From Gammaproteobacteria bacterium (lineage in GTDB: Bacteria > Pseudomonadota > Gammaproteobacteria > Steroidobacterales > Woeseiaceae), in contig JAOUNK010000056.1 of assembly GCA_029881015.1 (NCBI GenBank), positions 1 through 12,626 on the forward strand: 12,626 nt of DNA. Reading direction: 5' to 3'. The translations under genes were made by a program, and so were the position numbers. The notes below the pieces were generated by a model, which was not told the origin of the DNA, did no database searches, and saw only the letters and a list, made by a program, of their open reading frames with translations. How positions within the stretch are numbered: the first letter of the stretch is position 1; every line of letters begins with the position of its first letter. Shown here in pieces: positions 6,426 to 12,626 of the stretch.

Positions 6426-7184
6426 TTGACTATTAACCTGGCACTGATTCTGACGCTCCTGACAGCTATTGCGGGCGCTGTCGTGGCGATGGACAAACTG
6501 GTCTGGAAGACAGACCTCGATGACAGCCGACAGGCCCCTGGCGCGCAGCGGGTTCTTGTCGAATACGCGCGCTCGTTTTTTCCGGTGCTGTTGTTCGTGC
6601 TCGTTATTCGTTCATTCATTTTCGAACCTTTTCGTATTCCATCGGGCTCCATGATGCCGACCTTGCTCGAGGGTGATTTCATCTTCGTCAAGAAGTACGC
6701 CTACGGCCTGCGCCTGCCGGTCACCGAAACCAAGGTTATCGAGACCGGCACTCCGGAGCGGGGCGATGTCGTCGTGTTTCGCCTGCCATCGGATCCGAGC
6801 GTCAACTACATCAAGCGCGTGATTGGTCTGCCAGGCGACACGGTCGTGTACGAGCGGCATCGTCTGACGATTAACGGCCACCTGGTCGATCTGAAACGCG
6901 GCGACGACGGCGCCGGGAATGTGCCGCTGTTCGTGGAAGACCTCGACGGTCGGGTGCATGACATCCTGATCACCAGCCCGGGCTTTTCGACGCGCGACAA
7001 CACCTACCGGGTTCCCGAGGGCCACTTCTTCGTGATGGGTGACAACCGGGACCGCAGCAAGGACAGCCGTTTTATCGGCTCGATTCCCGAGGAGTTCCTG
7101 GTGGGCGAGGCCGTGCGTATCTGGATGCACTTTGTACCCTGGAATATGCCGGTCTGGGACCGAATTGGTACAAAAATACAATAA
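6426..7184 (+). CDS. lepB: Signal peptidase I (LepB)
   Basis: This inner-membrane serine/lysine peptidase removes signal peptides from exported proteins. The 252-residue product has two N-terminal membrane helices (about 3-22 and 50-64) and then the periplasmic catalytic domain. Box B is RIPSGSMMPTLLEGDF with nucleophile S75; box D is YIKRVIGLPGD with general base K130; box E is GDNRDRSKDSR (205-215). The start is TTG at 6426, which keeps the first membrane helix; the next ATG (6489) would remove it. It is shorter than E. coli LepB (324) because the variable region between boxes D and E is compact; the catalytic core is complete. It is probably co-transcribed with lepA. Confidence 0.96.
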   Translation: MTINLALILTLLTAIAGAVVAMDKLVWKTDLDDSRQAPGAQRVLVEYARSFFPVLLFVLVIRSFIFEPFRIPSGSMMPTLLEGDFIFVKKYAYGLRLPVTETKVIETGTPERGDVVVFRLPSDPSVNYIKRVIGLPGDTVVYERHRLTINGHLVDLKRGDDGAGNVPLFVEDLDGRVHDILITSPGFSTRDNTYRVPEGHFFVMGDNRDRSKDSRFIGSIPEEFLVGEAVRIWMHFVPWNMPVWDRIGTKIQ

Positions 7185-7209
7185 TGTGGTGCCAGTCACT
7201 GAATTGACC

Positions 7210-7217
7210 GGTAAAAT
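7210..7217 (+). promoter_or_regulatory. Candidate -10 element upstream of DUF4845-rnc-era
   Basis: GGTAAAAT includes TAAAAT (7212-7217), a five-of-six match to the sigma-70 -10, in the 92-base lepB-DUF4845 gap. No clear -35 is seen at the right distance; TTGACC at 7204-7209 is too close to serve for it. The predicted start near 7223-7225 falls inside the left arm of the hairpin at 7218-7243, so only read-through from lepB would contain the complete hairpin. Confidence 0.35.
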
Positions 7218-7243
7218 CGCGTTACGTTAAGCAATGTAGCGCG
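7218..7243 (+). other. RNA hairpin in the DUF4845-rnc leader
   Basis: Arms CGCGTTACGTT (7218-7228) and AATGTAGCGCG (7233-7243) pair over 11 positions, nine Watson-Crick and two G-U, closing an AAGC tetraloop. No U-run follows, so it is not a rho-independent terminator on this strand. It lies 33 bases before the ATG of the gene preceding rnc. In E. coli RNase III cleaves a stem-loop in its own operon leader; whether this hairpin does the same is inference, and the stem is short for RNase III. Confidence 0.55.
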
Positions 7244-7276
7244 GACGAACGCAGCACAATGAACGGAGAAGGAAGT

Positions 7277-7672
7277 ATGTCTTTGAATTACCTGGAAAAA
7301 GGGCGAGACAAACGCCGCCAGGCCGGCATGACCACGCTGGGCCTGATAATCCTCGTGCTCTTCGTCGGACTGTTTGCGTTTGCCGGTATTCGCCTGACGC
7401 CTGTATACCTGAACTACATGAAAGTCATCGGCGTGGTGGACGGGGTCCACAAGGAATTTGACGGTGCCGGCGCATCGCGTAGCGAGATTCGCAATTCCAT
7501 CTCTCGGCGTTTCGATATCGAGAGCGTCGGTGTCATTACCGCCAAAGACGTCAAGGTCACTGCGGTCGACGGCGGCTTTGAAGTTGCAGCCACGTATCCC
7601 CACAAGGCGCCATTCATTGCCAACATCTCATTCGTGGTTGATTTCGACAAGAGAGTGATTATCCGCCGCTAG
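7277..7672 (+). CDS. DUF4845 single-pass membrane protein
   Basis: The start at ATG 7277 is set by a strong Shine-Dalgarno sequence, GGAGAAGG (7265-7272); the in-frame ATG at 7259 lies before it and is disfavoured. The product has 131 residues: a basic N-terminus (KGRDKRRQAG), one hydrophobic helix (about 20-40), the conserved RLTPVYLNYMKV stretch, and a small domain with RNSISRRFDIESVGVITAKDVKV and a beta-rich end. Its place between lepB and rnc, and these segments, match DUF4845 proteins of gammaproteobacteria, whose function is unknown to me. The N-terminus QAG-MTTLG resembles a type IV prepilin leader and cleavage site but has Gly instead of Glu at position +5. The domain after the helix should face the periplasm. 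Confidence 0.88.
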   Translation: MSLNYLEKGRDKRRQAGMTTLGLIILVLFVGLFAFAGIRLTPVYLNYMKVIGVVDGVHKEFDGAGASRSEIRNSISRRFDIESVGVITAKDVKVTAVDGGFEVAATYPHKAPFIANISFVVDFDKRVIIRR

Positions 7673-7677
7673 ATCCT

Positions 7678-7698
7678 TCGGGCCGACCTGCGGCCTGG
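7678..7698 (+). other. Hairpin just upstream of the rnc start
   Basis: GGCCG (7681-7685) and CGGCC (7691-7695) pair around an ACCTG loop. G-U, C-G and U-G pairs below could extend the stem to eight. It begins five bases after the DUF4845 stop and ends a few bases before the possible rnc starts (TTG 7702 or 7717). It would sit in the place of a Shine-Dalgarno sequence for 7702, which supports 7717 as the start. No T-run follows, so it is not an intrinsic terminator. Confidence 0.45.
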
Positions 7699-7716
7699 CA
7701 ATTGAGAGCGATAACA

Positions 7717-8400
7717 TTGGACAAGGCCGAGAGCTGGCTCGACAAAACGCTGCACTATCGCTTTCAGGATTCCAGCCTGTTGACCCAGGCGCTGACACAC
7801 CGCAGCGCCACGGGACGCAATAACGAGCGCCTTGAGTTCCTGGGCGACGCCATTCTCGACTTCGTCATTTCCGATGCCGTATTCAAACGGCGTCCCGAGG
7901 CGGACGAAGGCGACCTCAGCAAGCTGCGCGCCTCACTAGTAAAAGACACCTCGCTCGCTGAACTGGCCGCCAGTCTCGGTATCGGCGAACACCTGGTGCT
8001 GGGCAGCGGCGAGCGCAAGACCGGCGGGCATCGCCGTGAGTCGATACTGGCGGACGCACTGGAAGCGATTTTCGGGGCCGTATTTCTCGATTCGGGTTTC
8101 GCGGCGGCGAAAGAAATCATCGAGGGAGTTTTCGCACAGAGGCTGGAAGAACTGCCGGACGGGGAGGACCTGCGCGATGCCAAGACCCGGTTGCAGGAGT
8201 GGCTACAGGCACGCAAGCTGTCCTTGCCGGACTACGAACTGGTAGGCGTCACCGGCAAAGCGCACCAGCAACGGTTCTCGGTGTCGTGTACCGTGAGTGA
8301 GCTATCCCAGACTACGGAAGGCGAAGCGACGACGCGCCGCAAGGCCGAACAGAAGGCGGCGCGACGCATGCTGGCAATCTTCGCCGGGGAACATCCATGA
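7717..8400 (+). CDS. rnc: Ribonuclease III
   Basis: RNase III is the double-strand-specific endoribonuclease that processes 30S pre-rRNA and some mRNAs. With TTG 7717 as start the product has 227 residues (E. coli 226). The endonuclease domain has the signature NERLEFLGDAILD (36-48). The acidic catalytic residues E40 and D44, and D113 and E116 in ESILADALEA, are all present. The double-stranded RNA-binding domain covers about 153-223 and ends with TTRRKAEQKAARRML. GAGAG at 7704-7708 gives reasonable Shine-Dalgarno spacing to 7717. An in-frame TTG at 7702 would add five residues and has a hairpin instead of a ribosome site. The stop overlaps the era ATG (ATGA), the usual rnc-era coupling. Confidence 0.97.
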   Translation: MDKAESWLDKTLHYRFQDSSLLTQALTHRSATGRNNERLEFLGDAILDFVISDAVFKRRPEADEGDLSKLRASLVKDTSLAELAASLGIGEHLVLGSGERKTGGHRRESILADALEAIFGAVFLDSGFAAAKEIIEGVFAQRLEELPDGEDLRDAKTRLQEWLQARKLSLPDYELVGVTGKAHQQRFSVSCTVSELSQTTEGEATTRRKAEQKAARRMLAIFAGEHP

Positions 8401-9290
8401 GTGCGTATCGCTGCGGTATGGTCGCCGTCATCGGGCGGCCCAATGTCGGCAAGTCGACGCTTATCAACGCCGTGATGGGGCGCAAGATCAGTATCGTCAC
8501 GGCGAAACCGCAGACGACCCGTCATCGCATATTGGCCGTGCACACGGATGACGATGCCCAGATCATATTCGTCGATACCCCGGGTTTGCACCGCAAGGCG
8601 GGCAAGGCCATGAACAAGCTGATGAATCGCACCGCGGCCAACGCGCTTGCCGACGCGGACGTCATCCTGTTCGTCAGCGATGCGACGCACTGGACCACCG
8701 AGGACGACGACGTGCTCAGGCGGCTCCGGCAGGTTGATGCGCCGGTCATTGCCGCATTGAACAAGATCGACAAGGTACATCCGAGAGAGAAGCTCCTGGA
8801 CGCCCTTGGCCTGATGGCGGCACGGCATGACTTTGCCGAGATCATTCCGATCTCCGCGCACAAACACGACAATCTCGAGAAGCTCATGGCGATGCTGCCG
8901 GGCTTTCTTCCCGAATCGCCGCCGCTTTTCCCGGAAAACATGCACACGGATCGTAGCCCGGAATTCCAGGCCGCCGAGGTGATCCGCGAGAAGTTGACGC
9001 TGCTGTTGCACCAGGAGCTACCCTACGGACTGACCGTGCAGGTTGAACGCTACCTGGAGGAAGACGGCGGGATCACGATCAATGCCATTGTCTGGGTCGA
9101 GCGCGACAGCCAGAAGGGAATCGTCGTCGGGAAGAATGGTGGTGTGCTCAAGAAGGTCGGCAGGTCCGCGCGGCTCGAGCTGAAGGAGAAACTGGGTTGC
9201 AACGTTCACCTGGAGTTGTGGGTCAAGGTGAAGTCGAACTGGGCGGACAATGAGAAGGACCTCATGAACCTCGGTTACGAGGCGCCGTAG
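8397..9290 (+). CDS. era: GTPase Era
   Basis: Era is an essential GTPase that binds the 3' end of 16S rRNA and takes part in 30S subunit maturation. The 297-residue product (E. coli 301) has G1 GRPNVGKST (13-21), G2 around T40-T41, G3 DTPG (60-63), G4 NKID (122-125) and G5 SAH (153-155). The C-terminal KH domain (about 205-290) has the RNA-binding loop GIVVGKNGGVLKKVG and ends with the family-typical DLMNLGYE. The KH loop reads GKNG where most Era proteins have GKGG, a conservative variation. The ATG overlaps the rnc stop. recO follows 12 bases after the stop. Confidence 0.98.
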   Translation: MSAYRCGMVAVIGRPNVGKSTLINAVMGRKISIVTAKPQTTRHRILAVHTDDDAQIIFVDTPGLHRKAGKAMNKLMNRTAANALADADVILFVSDATHWTTEDDDVLRRLRQVDAPVIAALNKIDKVHPREKLLDALGLMAARHDFAEIIPISAHKHDNLEKLMAMLPGFLPESPPLFPENMHTDRSPEFQAAEVIREKLTLLLHQELPYGLTVQVERYLEEDGGITINAIVWVERDSQKGIVVGKNGGVLKKVGRSARLELKEKLGCNVHLELWVKVKSNWADNEKDLMNLGYEAP

Positions 9291-9302
9291 CCCCGGTCGC
9301 CG

Positions 9303-10052
9303 ATGAGCAGACGCGTTCAGCAACAGCCGGGGTATGTCCTGCACCACCGGCCGTTTCGTGATTCCAGCCAGATTCTGGATCTCCTCACCCGCGATCACGG
9401 CAAGGTCGCCGTGGTAGCGCGTGGCAGCCGAGGCTCAAAGTCCCGGCTGGCGGGCGTTTTGCGCCCGTTCCTGCCGTTGCGTGTCTCGTGGGTAGCCAGG
9501 TCGGACCTGGGGACGCTGACGGGCGCGGAAGCGGCCGGCGCGCCCTCGGGATTGCGCGGTGAGGCGCTGCTGTCGGCGTACTACGTCAACGAGTTGATGC
9601 TGCACTTCCTGCACCGTCACGACCCCCAGCCGGAGATCTATCAGCTCTACGAGCAGTGCATCCGGGCATTATGCGCGCGCGTGGATGTCGCGGCCTGCCT
9701 GCGCGGTTTCGAGCTCGAGTTCCTGGGGCTGCTGGGTTACGCGGTCAACCTCGACCGTGAGGCGGGGACGCACCATGACATCGATCCGGACCGCAATTAC
9801 GACTACCGGGTGGAGGACGGCCCCGTTCCCGTGGAGCGTCCGGATGGACCCCTGGTTTTCAGCGGCGCCACGTTGCTGGCCATCGCCGCGGGGCAGTTTG
9901 ACGATAAGGACGTCCTGCGCGCGGCCAATCGATTGCTGCGCGACGTGATTGGCCACCACCTTGGCGGCAAGGAACTTCAGAGCCGCAAGGTGCTGCTGGA
10001 AGTCCGACGGGGTAGAATTGCGCCACACGAAAAACCAGACAACGACACATGA
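9303..10052 (+). CDS. recO: DNA repair protein RecO
   Basis: RecO anneals single-stranded DNA and, with RecR, helps load RecA onto SSB-coated gaps (RecF pathway). The 249-residue product (E. coli 242) has an N-terminal OB fold (about 8-80) containing YVLHHRPFRDSSQILDLLTRDHGKVAVVARGSRG. A helical domain follows, with SAYYVNELMLHFL and FELEFLGLLGYAVNL, and the conserved end LGGKELQSRKVL (220-231). The zinc-binding cysteines of some RecO proteins are absent, as in E. coli. ATG 9303 lacks a strong Shine-Dalgarno sequence, in keeping with coupling to era. The stop overlaps pdxJ (ATGA). The gene order rnc-era-recO-pdxJ-acpS is widely conserved. Confidence 0.95.
   Translation: MSRRVQQQPGYVLHHRPFRDSSQILDLLTRDHGKVAVVARGSRGSKSRLAGVLRPFLPLRVSWVARSDLGTLTGAEAAGAPSGLRGEALLSAYYVNELMLHFLHRHDPQPEIYQLYEQCIRALCARVDVAACLRGFELEFLGLLGYAVNLDREAGTHHDIDPDRNYDYRVEDGPVPVERPDGPLVFSGATLLAIAAGQFDDKDVLRAANRLLRDVIGHHLGGKELQSRKVLLEVRRGRIAPHEKPDNDT
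10011..10018 (+). promoter_or_regulatory. Candidate -10 element for pdxJ-acpS
   Basis: GGTAGAAT includes TAGAAT (10013-10018), five of six matches to the sigma-70 -10 consensus, inside the 3' end of recO and 31 bases before the pdxJ ATG. No convincing -35 is visible. If active it would give pdxJ-acpS transcription independent of the rnc-era-recO message. Confidence 0.35.
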
Positions 10053-10798
10053 GCGAAAAAAACCGGATTCACCTGGGCGTCAACATCGACCATATTGCGA
10101 CGCTGAGGCAGGCGCGCGGTACAACCTACCCACGTCCGGCAGAAGCCGCGCATATTGCGGAGCGGGGTGGCGCGGACAGTATCACCGTCCATCTGCGGGA
10201 GGACCGCCGGCATATACAGGACCACGATCTCGATGAGATCAACGCGGTGATGCGTACGCACATGAATCTCGAAATGGCGGTGACGGACGAGATGATCGCC
10301 ATCGCCAAACGTGTCAGACCGACGGACGTATGCCTGGTCCCCGAAAAACGCCAGGAGCTGACGACGGAGGGCGGGCTCGATGTCGCCGGGCAGCTCGACA
10401 AGGTGCAACGTGCCTGCGAGCAACTCGGCGAGGCCGGTATGCGCGTGTCTTTATTCATCGACCCGGAACCCGCGCAACTCGAAGCCGCGGTCGCTGCTGG
10501 TGCGCCCGTGGTCGAACTTCATACCGGGAAGTATGCGGATACGGATGGCGACGTGCGGGATGCCGAGCTGGCGCGTATTACCGAGGCGGCGCGGGTCGGG
10601 AACCGCCTCGGGCTTGTGATCAATGCGGGCCATGGACTGCACTATGAGAACGTAGGGCCGATCGCGCAAATCCCGGAGATTGTCGAACTCAATATCGGTC
10701 ACGCCATCATTGCACGGGCTGTCTTCGATGGTCTGCGGACAGCCGTCAGCGAGATGAAGCGCCTGATGGACACAGCACGTGCGGCGGGTAAGCAGTGA
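10049..10798 (+). CDS. pdxJ: Pyridoxine 5'-phosphate synthase
   Basis: PdxJ condenses 3-amino-1-hydroxyacetone 1-phosphate with 1-deoxyxylulose 5-phosphate to pyridoxine 5'-phosphate, the ring-closing step of the DXP-dependent vitamin B6 pathway. The 249-residue TIM barrel (E. coli 243) keeps the active-site elements NIDHIATLRQARG (12-24), ITVHLREDRRHI with H48, MNLEMA with E75, VPEKRQE with K100, TTEGGLDVAGQ, INAGHGLHYEN with H195, and ELNIGHAIIARAV. The ATG overlaps the recO stop by four bases, and the stop overlaps the acpS GTG start (GTGA). Pairing with acpS is the standard arrangement. Confidence 0.98.
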   Translation: MSEKNRIHLGVNIDHIATLRQARGTTYPRPAEAAHIAERGGADSITVHLREDRRHIQDHDLDEINAVMRTHMNLEMAVTDEMIAIAKRVRPTDVCLVPEKRQELTTEGGLDVAGQLDKVQRACEQLGEAGMRVSLFIDPEPAQLEAAVAAGAPVVELHTGKYADTDGDVRDAELARITEAARVGNRLGLVINAGHGLHYENVGPIAQIPEIVELNIGHAIIARAVFDGLRTAVSEMKRLMDTARAAGKQ

Positions 10799-11187
10799 TA
10801 TTCGGGATTGGCACGGACATCGTCGAGCTGAGTCGTATCGGGCAAATCCACGATCAGTATGGCGACCGTTTCGCCCGGCGTATCCTCATGGACGAGGAGA
10901 TGGAGCTGTATGCGCGCAGCAAGGACCCGGTGCGCTTTCTGGCCATGCGCTTCGCCGGCAAGGAAGCGACGGTCAAGGCGATGGGGACGGGATTTGCTCA
11001 TGGCGTATGGCTGCGCGATGTCGGCGTGTTGAACAACGACTGGGGTCGGCCGGTTATCGTCTGGTCCGAGCGTGGCAGTCGCGTCTGTGCGCGCCTTGGC
11101 ATCGGCAGTGGACACCTGAGCCTTACCGATGACGCCGGACTGGTTATGGCCTTCGCGGTCGTTGAGTATGCAGAACACAAGAACTAG
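10795..11187 (+). CDS. acpS: Holo-[acyl-carrier-protein] synthase
   Basis: AcpS transfers 4'-phosphopantetheine from coenzyme A to a serine of acyl carrier protein, activating fatty acid synthesis. The 130-residue product (E. coli 126) has the two family motifs: IFGIGTDIVE with Mg-binding D8, and FAGKEATVKAMGTGF (53-67) with E57 and catalytic-region K61. The rest fits the trimeric AcpS fold, ending with LSLTDDAGLVMAFAVVE. The start is GTG at 10795, overlapping the pdxJ stop. It is the last gene of the conserved rnc-to-acpS run; the next gene begins only eight bases later. Confidence 0.97.
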   Translation: MIFGIGTDIVELSRIGQIHDQYGDRFARRILMDEEMELYARSKDPVRFLAMRFAGKEATVKAMGTGFAHGVWLRDVGVLNNDWGRPVIVWSERGSRVCARLGIGSGHLSLTDDAGLVMAFAVVEYAEHKN

Positions 11188-11195
11188 GCAAATCT

Positions 11196-11975
11196 ATGCA
11201 TTGTTTTTCATTCGATATTGAGACCGTTCCCGACGTTGAAGCCGGGCGGCAACTCCTCGCACTCGACGGCCTCTCTGACGAAGACGTCGCGACGGCGATG
11301 TTGTTCAAACGCCAGCAGGCGGTCGGGCATGACTTCCTGCCGTTGCACCAGCACCGTGTGGTCGCTATCTCCGTAAGCTTCCGGACGGGCGACACGTTCA
11401 AAGTCTGGAGCCTGGGTGACGAGGGTTCGGGGGAGGCGGAACTTGTGCAACGCTTCTTCGATGGCATCGAGCGTTATACGCCCGACCTGGTTTCCTGGAA
11501 CGGCGGCGGCTTCGATCTGCCGGTCCTTCACTACCGAGCGCTGAAGCACGGAGTCCGGGCGCCGCGCTACTGGGAAAACGGCGAATCGGATCGCGACTTC
11601 AAGTGGAACAATTACCTGAGTCGCTATCACTGGCGACATGTCGACCTGATGGACGTGCTGGCCAATTTCAATAACCGGGCATTCGCCAAGCTGGATGAAA
11701 TCGCGGTGATGCTGGGTTTTCCGGGCAAGCTCGGGATGAGTGGCGCGAAGGTTTGGGACAAGTACCTCGAAGGCGGTATCAAGGAGATTCGCGACTACTG
11801 TGAAACCGACGTGCTGAATACGTGGCTCGTGTACCTCAGGTTCGAGTACATGCGTGGCAACCTGGACGACAAGGACCTGCGGCGCGAGTACGCACTCGTG
11901 CGCAGCACCTTGGCCGGCATGCAACAGCCGCATCTCAATGAGTTCCTAGAGGCCTGGCCAGAGTCGAGCCAATAG
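11196..11975 (+). CDS. Predicted DEDDy 3'-5' exonuclease (PolB-exonuclease-like)
   Basis: The 259-residue protein is a stand-alone relative of the proofreading domain of family B DNA polymerases. Exo I is FSFDIETVPD with D7 and E9. Exo II is LVSWNGGGFDLPVLHYRAL with D107. Exo III is RDYCETDVLNTWLVYLRF with Y201 and D205, making it a DEDDy type. All four acidic ligands and the tyrosine are present, so it should be catalytically competent. The middle part (KWNNYLSRYHWRHVDLMDVL, LGFPGKLGMSG) fits the PolB_exo2-type predicted exonucleases. Substrate and role are not known to me. The gene starts eight bases after acpS with a weak AGG Shine-Dalgarno sequence. Its stop overlaps the rlmD start (TAGTG), so exonuclease and methyltransferase are probably translated from one message. 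Confidence 0.9.
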   Translation: MHCFSFDIETVPDVEAGRQLLALDGLSDEDVATAMLFKRQQAVGHDFLPLHQHRVVAISVSFRTGDTFKVWSLGDEGSGEAELVQRFFDGIERYTPDLVSWNGGGFDLPVLHYRALKHGVRAPRYWENGESDRDFKWNNYLSRYHWRHVDLMDVLANFNNRAFAKLDEIAVMLGFPGKLGMSGAKVWDKYLEGGIKEIRDYCETDVLNTWLVYLRFEYMRGNLDDKDLRREYALVRSTLAGMQQPHLNEFLEAWPESSQ

Positions 11976-12626
11976 TGGCACGGAAGAAACGGCGCGAGCC
12001 GGAAACCGCCACGATCCGTGGCGTCACGCACGACGGTCGCGGGATCGCCGACTGCGAGGGCAAGAAGGTCTTTGTTGCCGGCGCGCTCGACGGTGAAACC
12101 GTAACCTTCAAGCGCCGCAAGTTCCGGCGCAGCTTCGATGAAGCCGAATTGCTGGACGTACACACGGCATCGCCGGAAAGAATCGAGGCGAAATGTGCGG
12201 CCTATGGTATTTGTGGCGGTTGTTCGCTGCAGCACATCACGCCCGAGCATCAGCGAGAGATCAAGGGACAGACGCTGCGGGACAACCTGGAGCGCATCGG
12301 TCGCGTTACGCCCGATACCTGGCTCGACCCCATGACCGGACCCGCCTGGAACTACCGACGCAGGGCCCGGCTGGCCGTCAAGGATGTCCACGGCAAGGGT
12401 CGCACGCTGGTCGGATTTCGTGAGCGCCACGCGCCGTATATCGCGGACATGCAGCGTTGCGAGGTTCTGGCGGCACCGCTTGACGGCATGCTGATCGATC
12501 TCAGCGACATGATCGGCAGCCTGTCGATCAGGGCGCGTCTGCCGCAGATCGAAGTAGCCGTGGCCGAGAACGACGTCGCCCTGGTATTCCGCGTGCTCGA
12601 CCCGCCCAACGACGCGGACACGTTGG
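11975..12626 (+). CDS. rlmD: 23S rRNA (uracil-1939-C5)-methyltransferase RlmD, 5' part
   Basis: RlmD (RumA) uses S-adenosylmethionine to make m5U1939 in 23S rRNA. About 217 codons from GTG 11975 are present; the methyltransferase domain lies beyond the window. Visible are an N-terminal TRAM-like domain (about 10-64, TIRGVTHDGRGIAD and VFVAGALDGETV) and the 4Fe-4S ligands C74, C80, C83 (AYGICGGCSLQH) and C162 (MQRCEVLAAPL). The central domain begins with WNYRRRARLAV. Cysteine spacing matches E. coli RlmD (C81, C87, C90, C162) up to an N-terminal offset. The related RlmC and TrmA are less likely given this N-terminus and cluster, but the catalytic part would be needed for certainty. The GTG overlaps the exonuclease stop. 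Confidence 0.92.
   Translation, partial: MARKKRREPETATIRGVTHDGRGIADCEGKKVFVAGALDGETVTFKRRKFRRSFDEAELLDVHTASPERIEAKCAAYGICGGCSLQHITPEHQREIKGQTLRDNLERIGRVTPDTWLDPMTGPAWNYRRRARLAVKDVHGKGRTLVGFRERHAPYIADMQRCEVLAAPLDGMLIDLSDMIGSLSIRARLPQIEVAVAENDVALVFRVLDPPNDADTL

Noticed and set aside
11208..11933. Long minus-strand frame opposite the exonuclease
   Set aside because: The plus-strand frame has complete Exo I-III motifs; the antisense frame has no motif, and its codon pattern mirrors the real gene.
1..12626. Mobile elements, CRISPR arrays, tRNA/rRNA genes, toxin-antitoxin or defence systems
   Set aside because: No direct-repeat arrays, terminal inverted repeats, transposase or integrase motifs or tRNA-like folds were seen. 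Gene order is that of conserved core genome with short gaps.

Overview
The window is a densely packed chromosomal segment from a gammaproteobacterium. Every supported gene is on the + strand, and base composition is GC-rich (roughly 60% by eye). The order rpoE-rseA-rseB-rseC, lepA-lepB, rnc-era-recO-pdxJ-acpS is a classic gammaproteobacterial core neighbourhood. SdhB is the long type (about 260 residues, four cysteines at the 2Fe-2S site). As I recall the family, this resembles Xanthomonadales, other early-branching gammaproteobacteria and alphaproteobacteria more than enterobacteria. I cannot name the species.

Layout. (1) 1-1471: the last codons of sdhA, then sdhB, the flavinylation factor sdhE and a YgfX/CptA-like membrane protein, all overlapping or nearly so. 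(2) 1472-1660: the only sizeable gap. It holds a convincing sigma-E-type promoter, a perfect palindrome around its -10 element, and a 30-codon upstream ORF whose stop abuts the rpoE start. (3) 1661-4560: the envelope-stress module rpoE, rseA (anti-sigma), rseB and rseC, then a small glutaredoxin-like gene where related genomes often carry the periplasmic protease gene mucD. (4) 4561-7184: lepA (EF4) and lepB (signal peptidase I). (5) 7185-10798: a DUF4845 membrane protein, rnc, era, recO and pdxJ. Two hairpins lie before the DUF4845 and rnc starts. (6) 10795-12626: acpS, a DEDDy 3'-5' exonuclease of the PolB-like family, and the 5' part of rlmD, which is cut by the window end.

How the genes work together. 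SdhE attaches FAD to SdhA, so its place directly behind sdhAB is functionally coherent. RseA and RseB hold sigma-E inactive until envelope damage triggers RseA proteolysis, and the sigma-E-like promoter predicts autoregulation of the module. LepB processes exported proteins. RNase III, Era and RlmD act on rRNA or ribosomes, and LepA on translation. PdxJ and AcpS make or attach cofactors. Stop/start overlaps (TGATG, TTGA, TAATG, ATGA, GTGA, TAGTG) recur and suggest translational coupling, and non-ATG starts are common (sdhE, ygfX, lepB, rnc, acpS, rlmD).

I found no mobile element, CRISPR, tRNA, rRNA, phage gene or defence system. The window is mostly ordinary core genome. The interest lies in the regulatory signals at rpoE and rnc, the sdhE/rpoE neighbourhood, the glutaredoxin at the mucD position, and the prepilin-like start of the DUF4845 protein.
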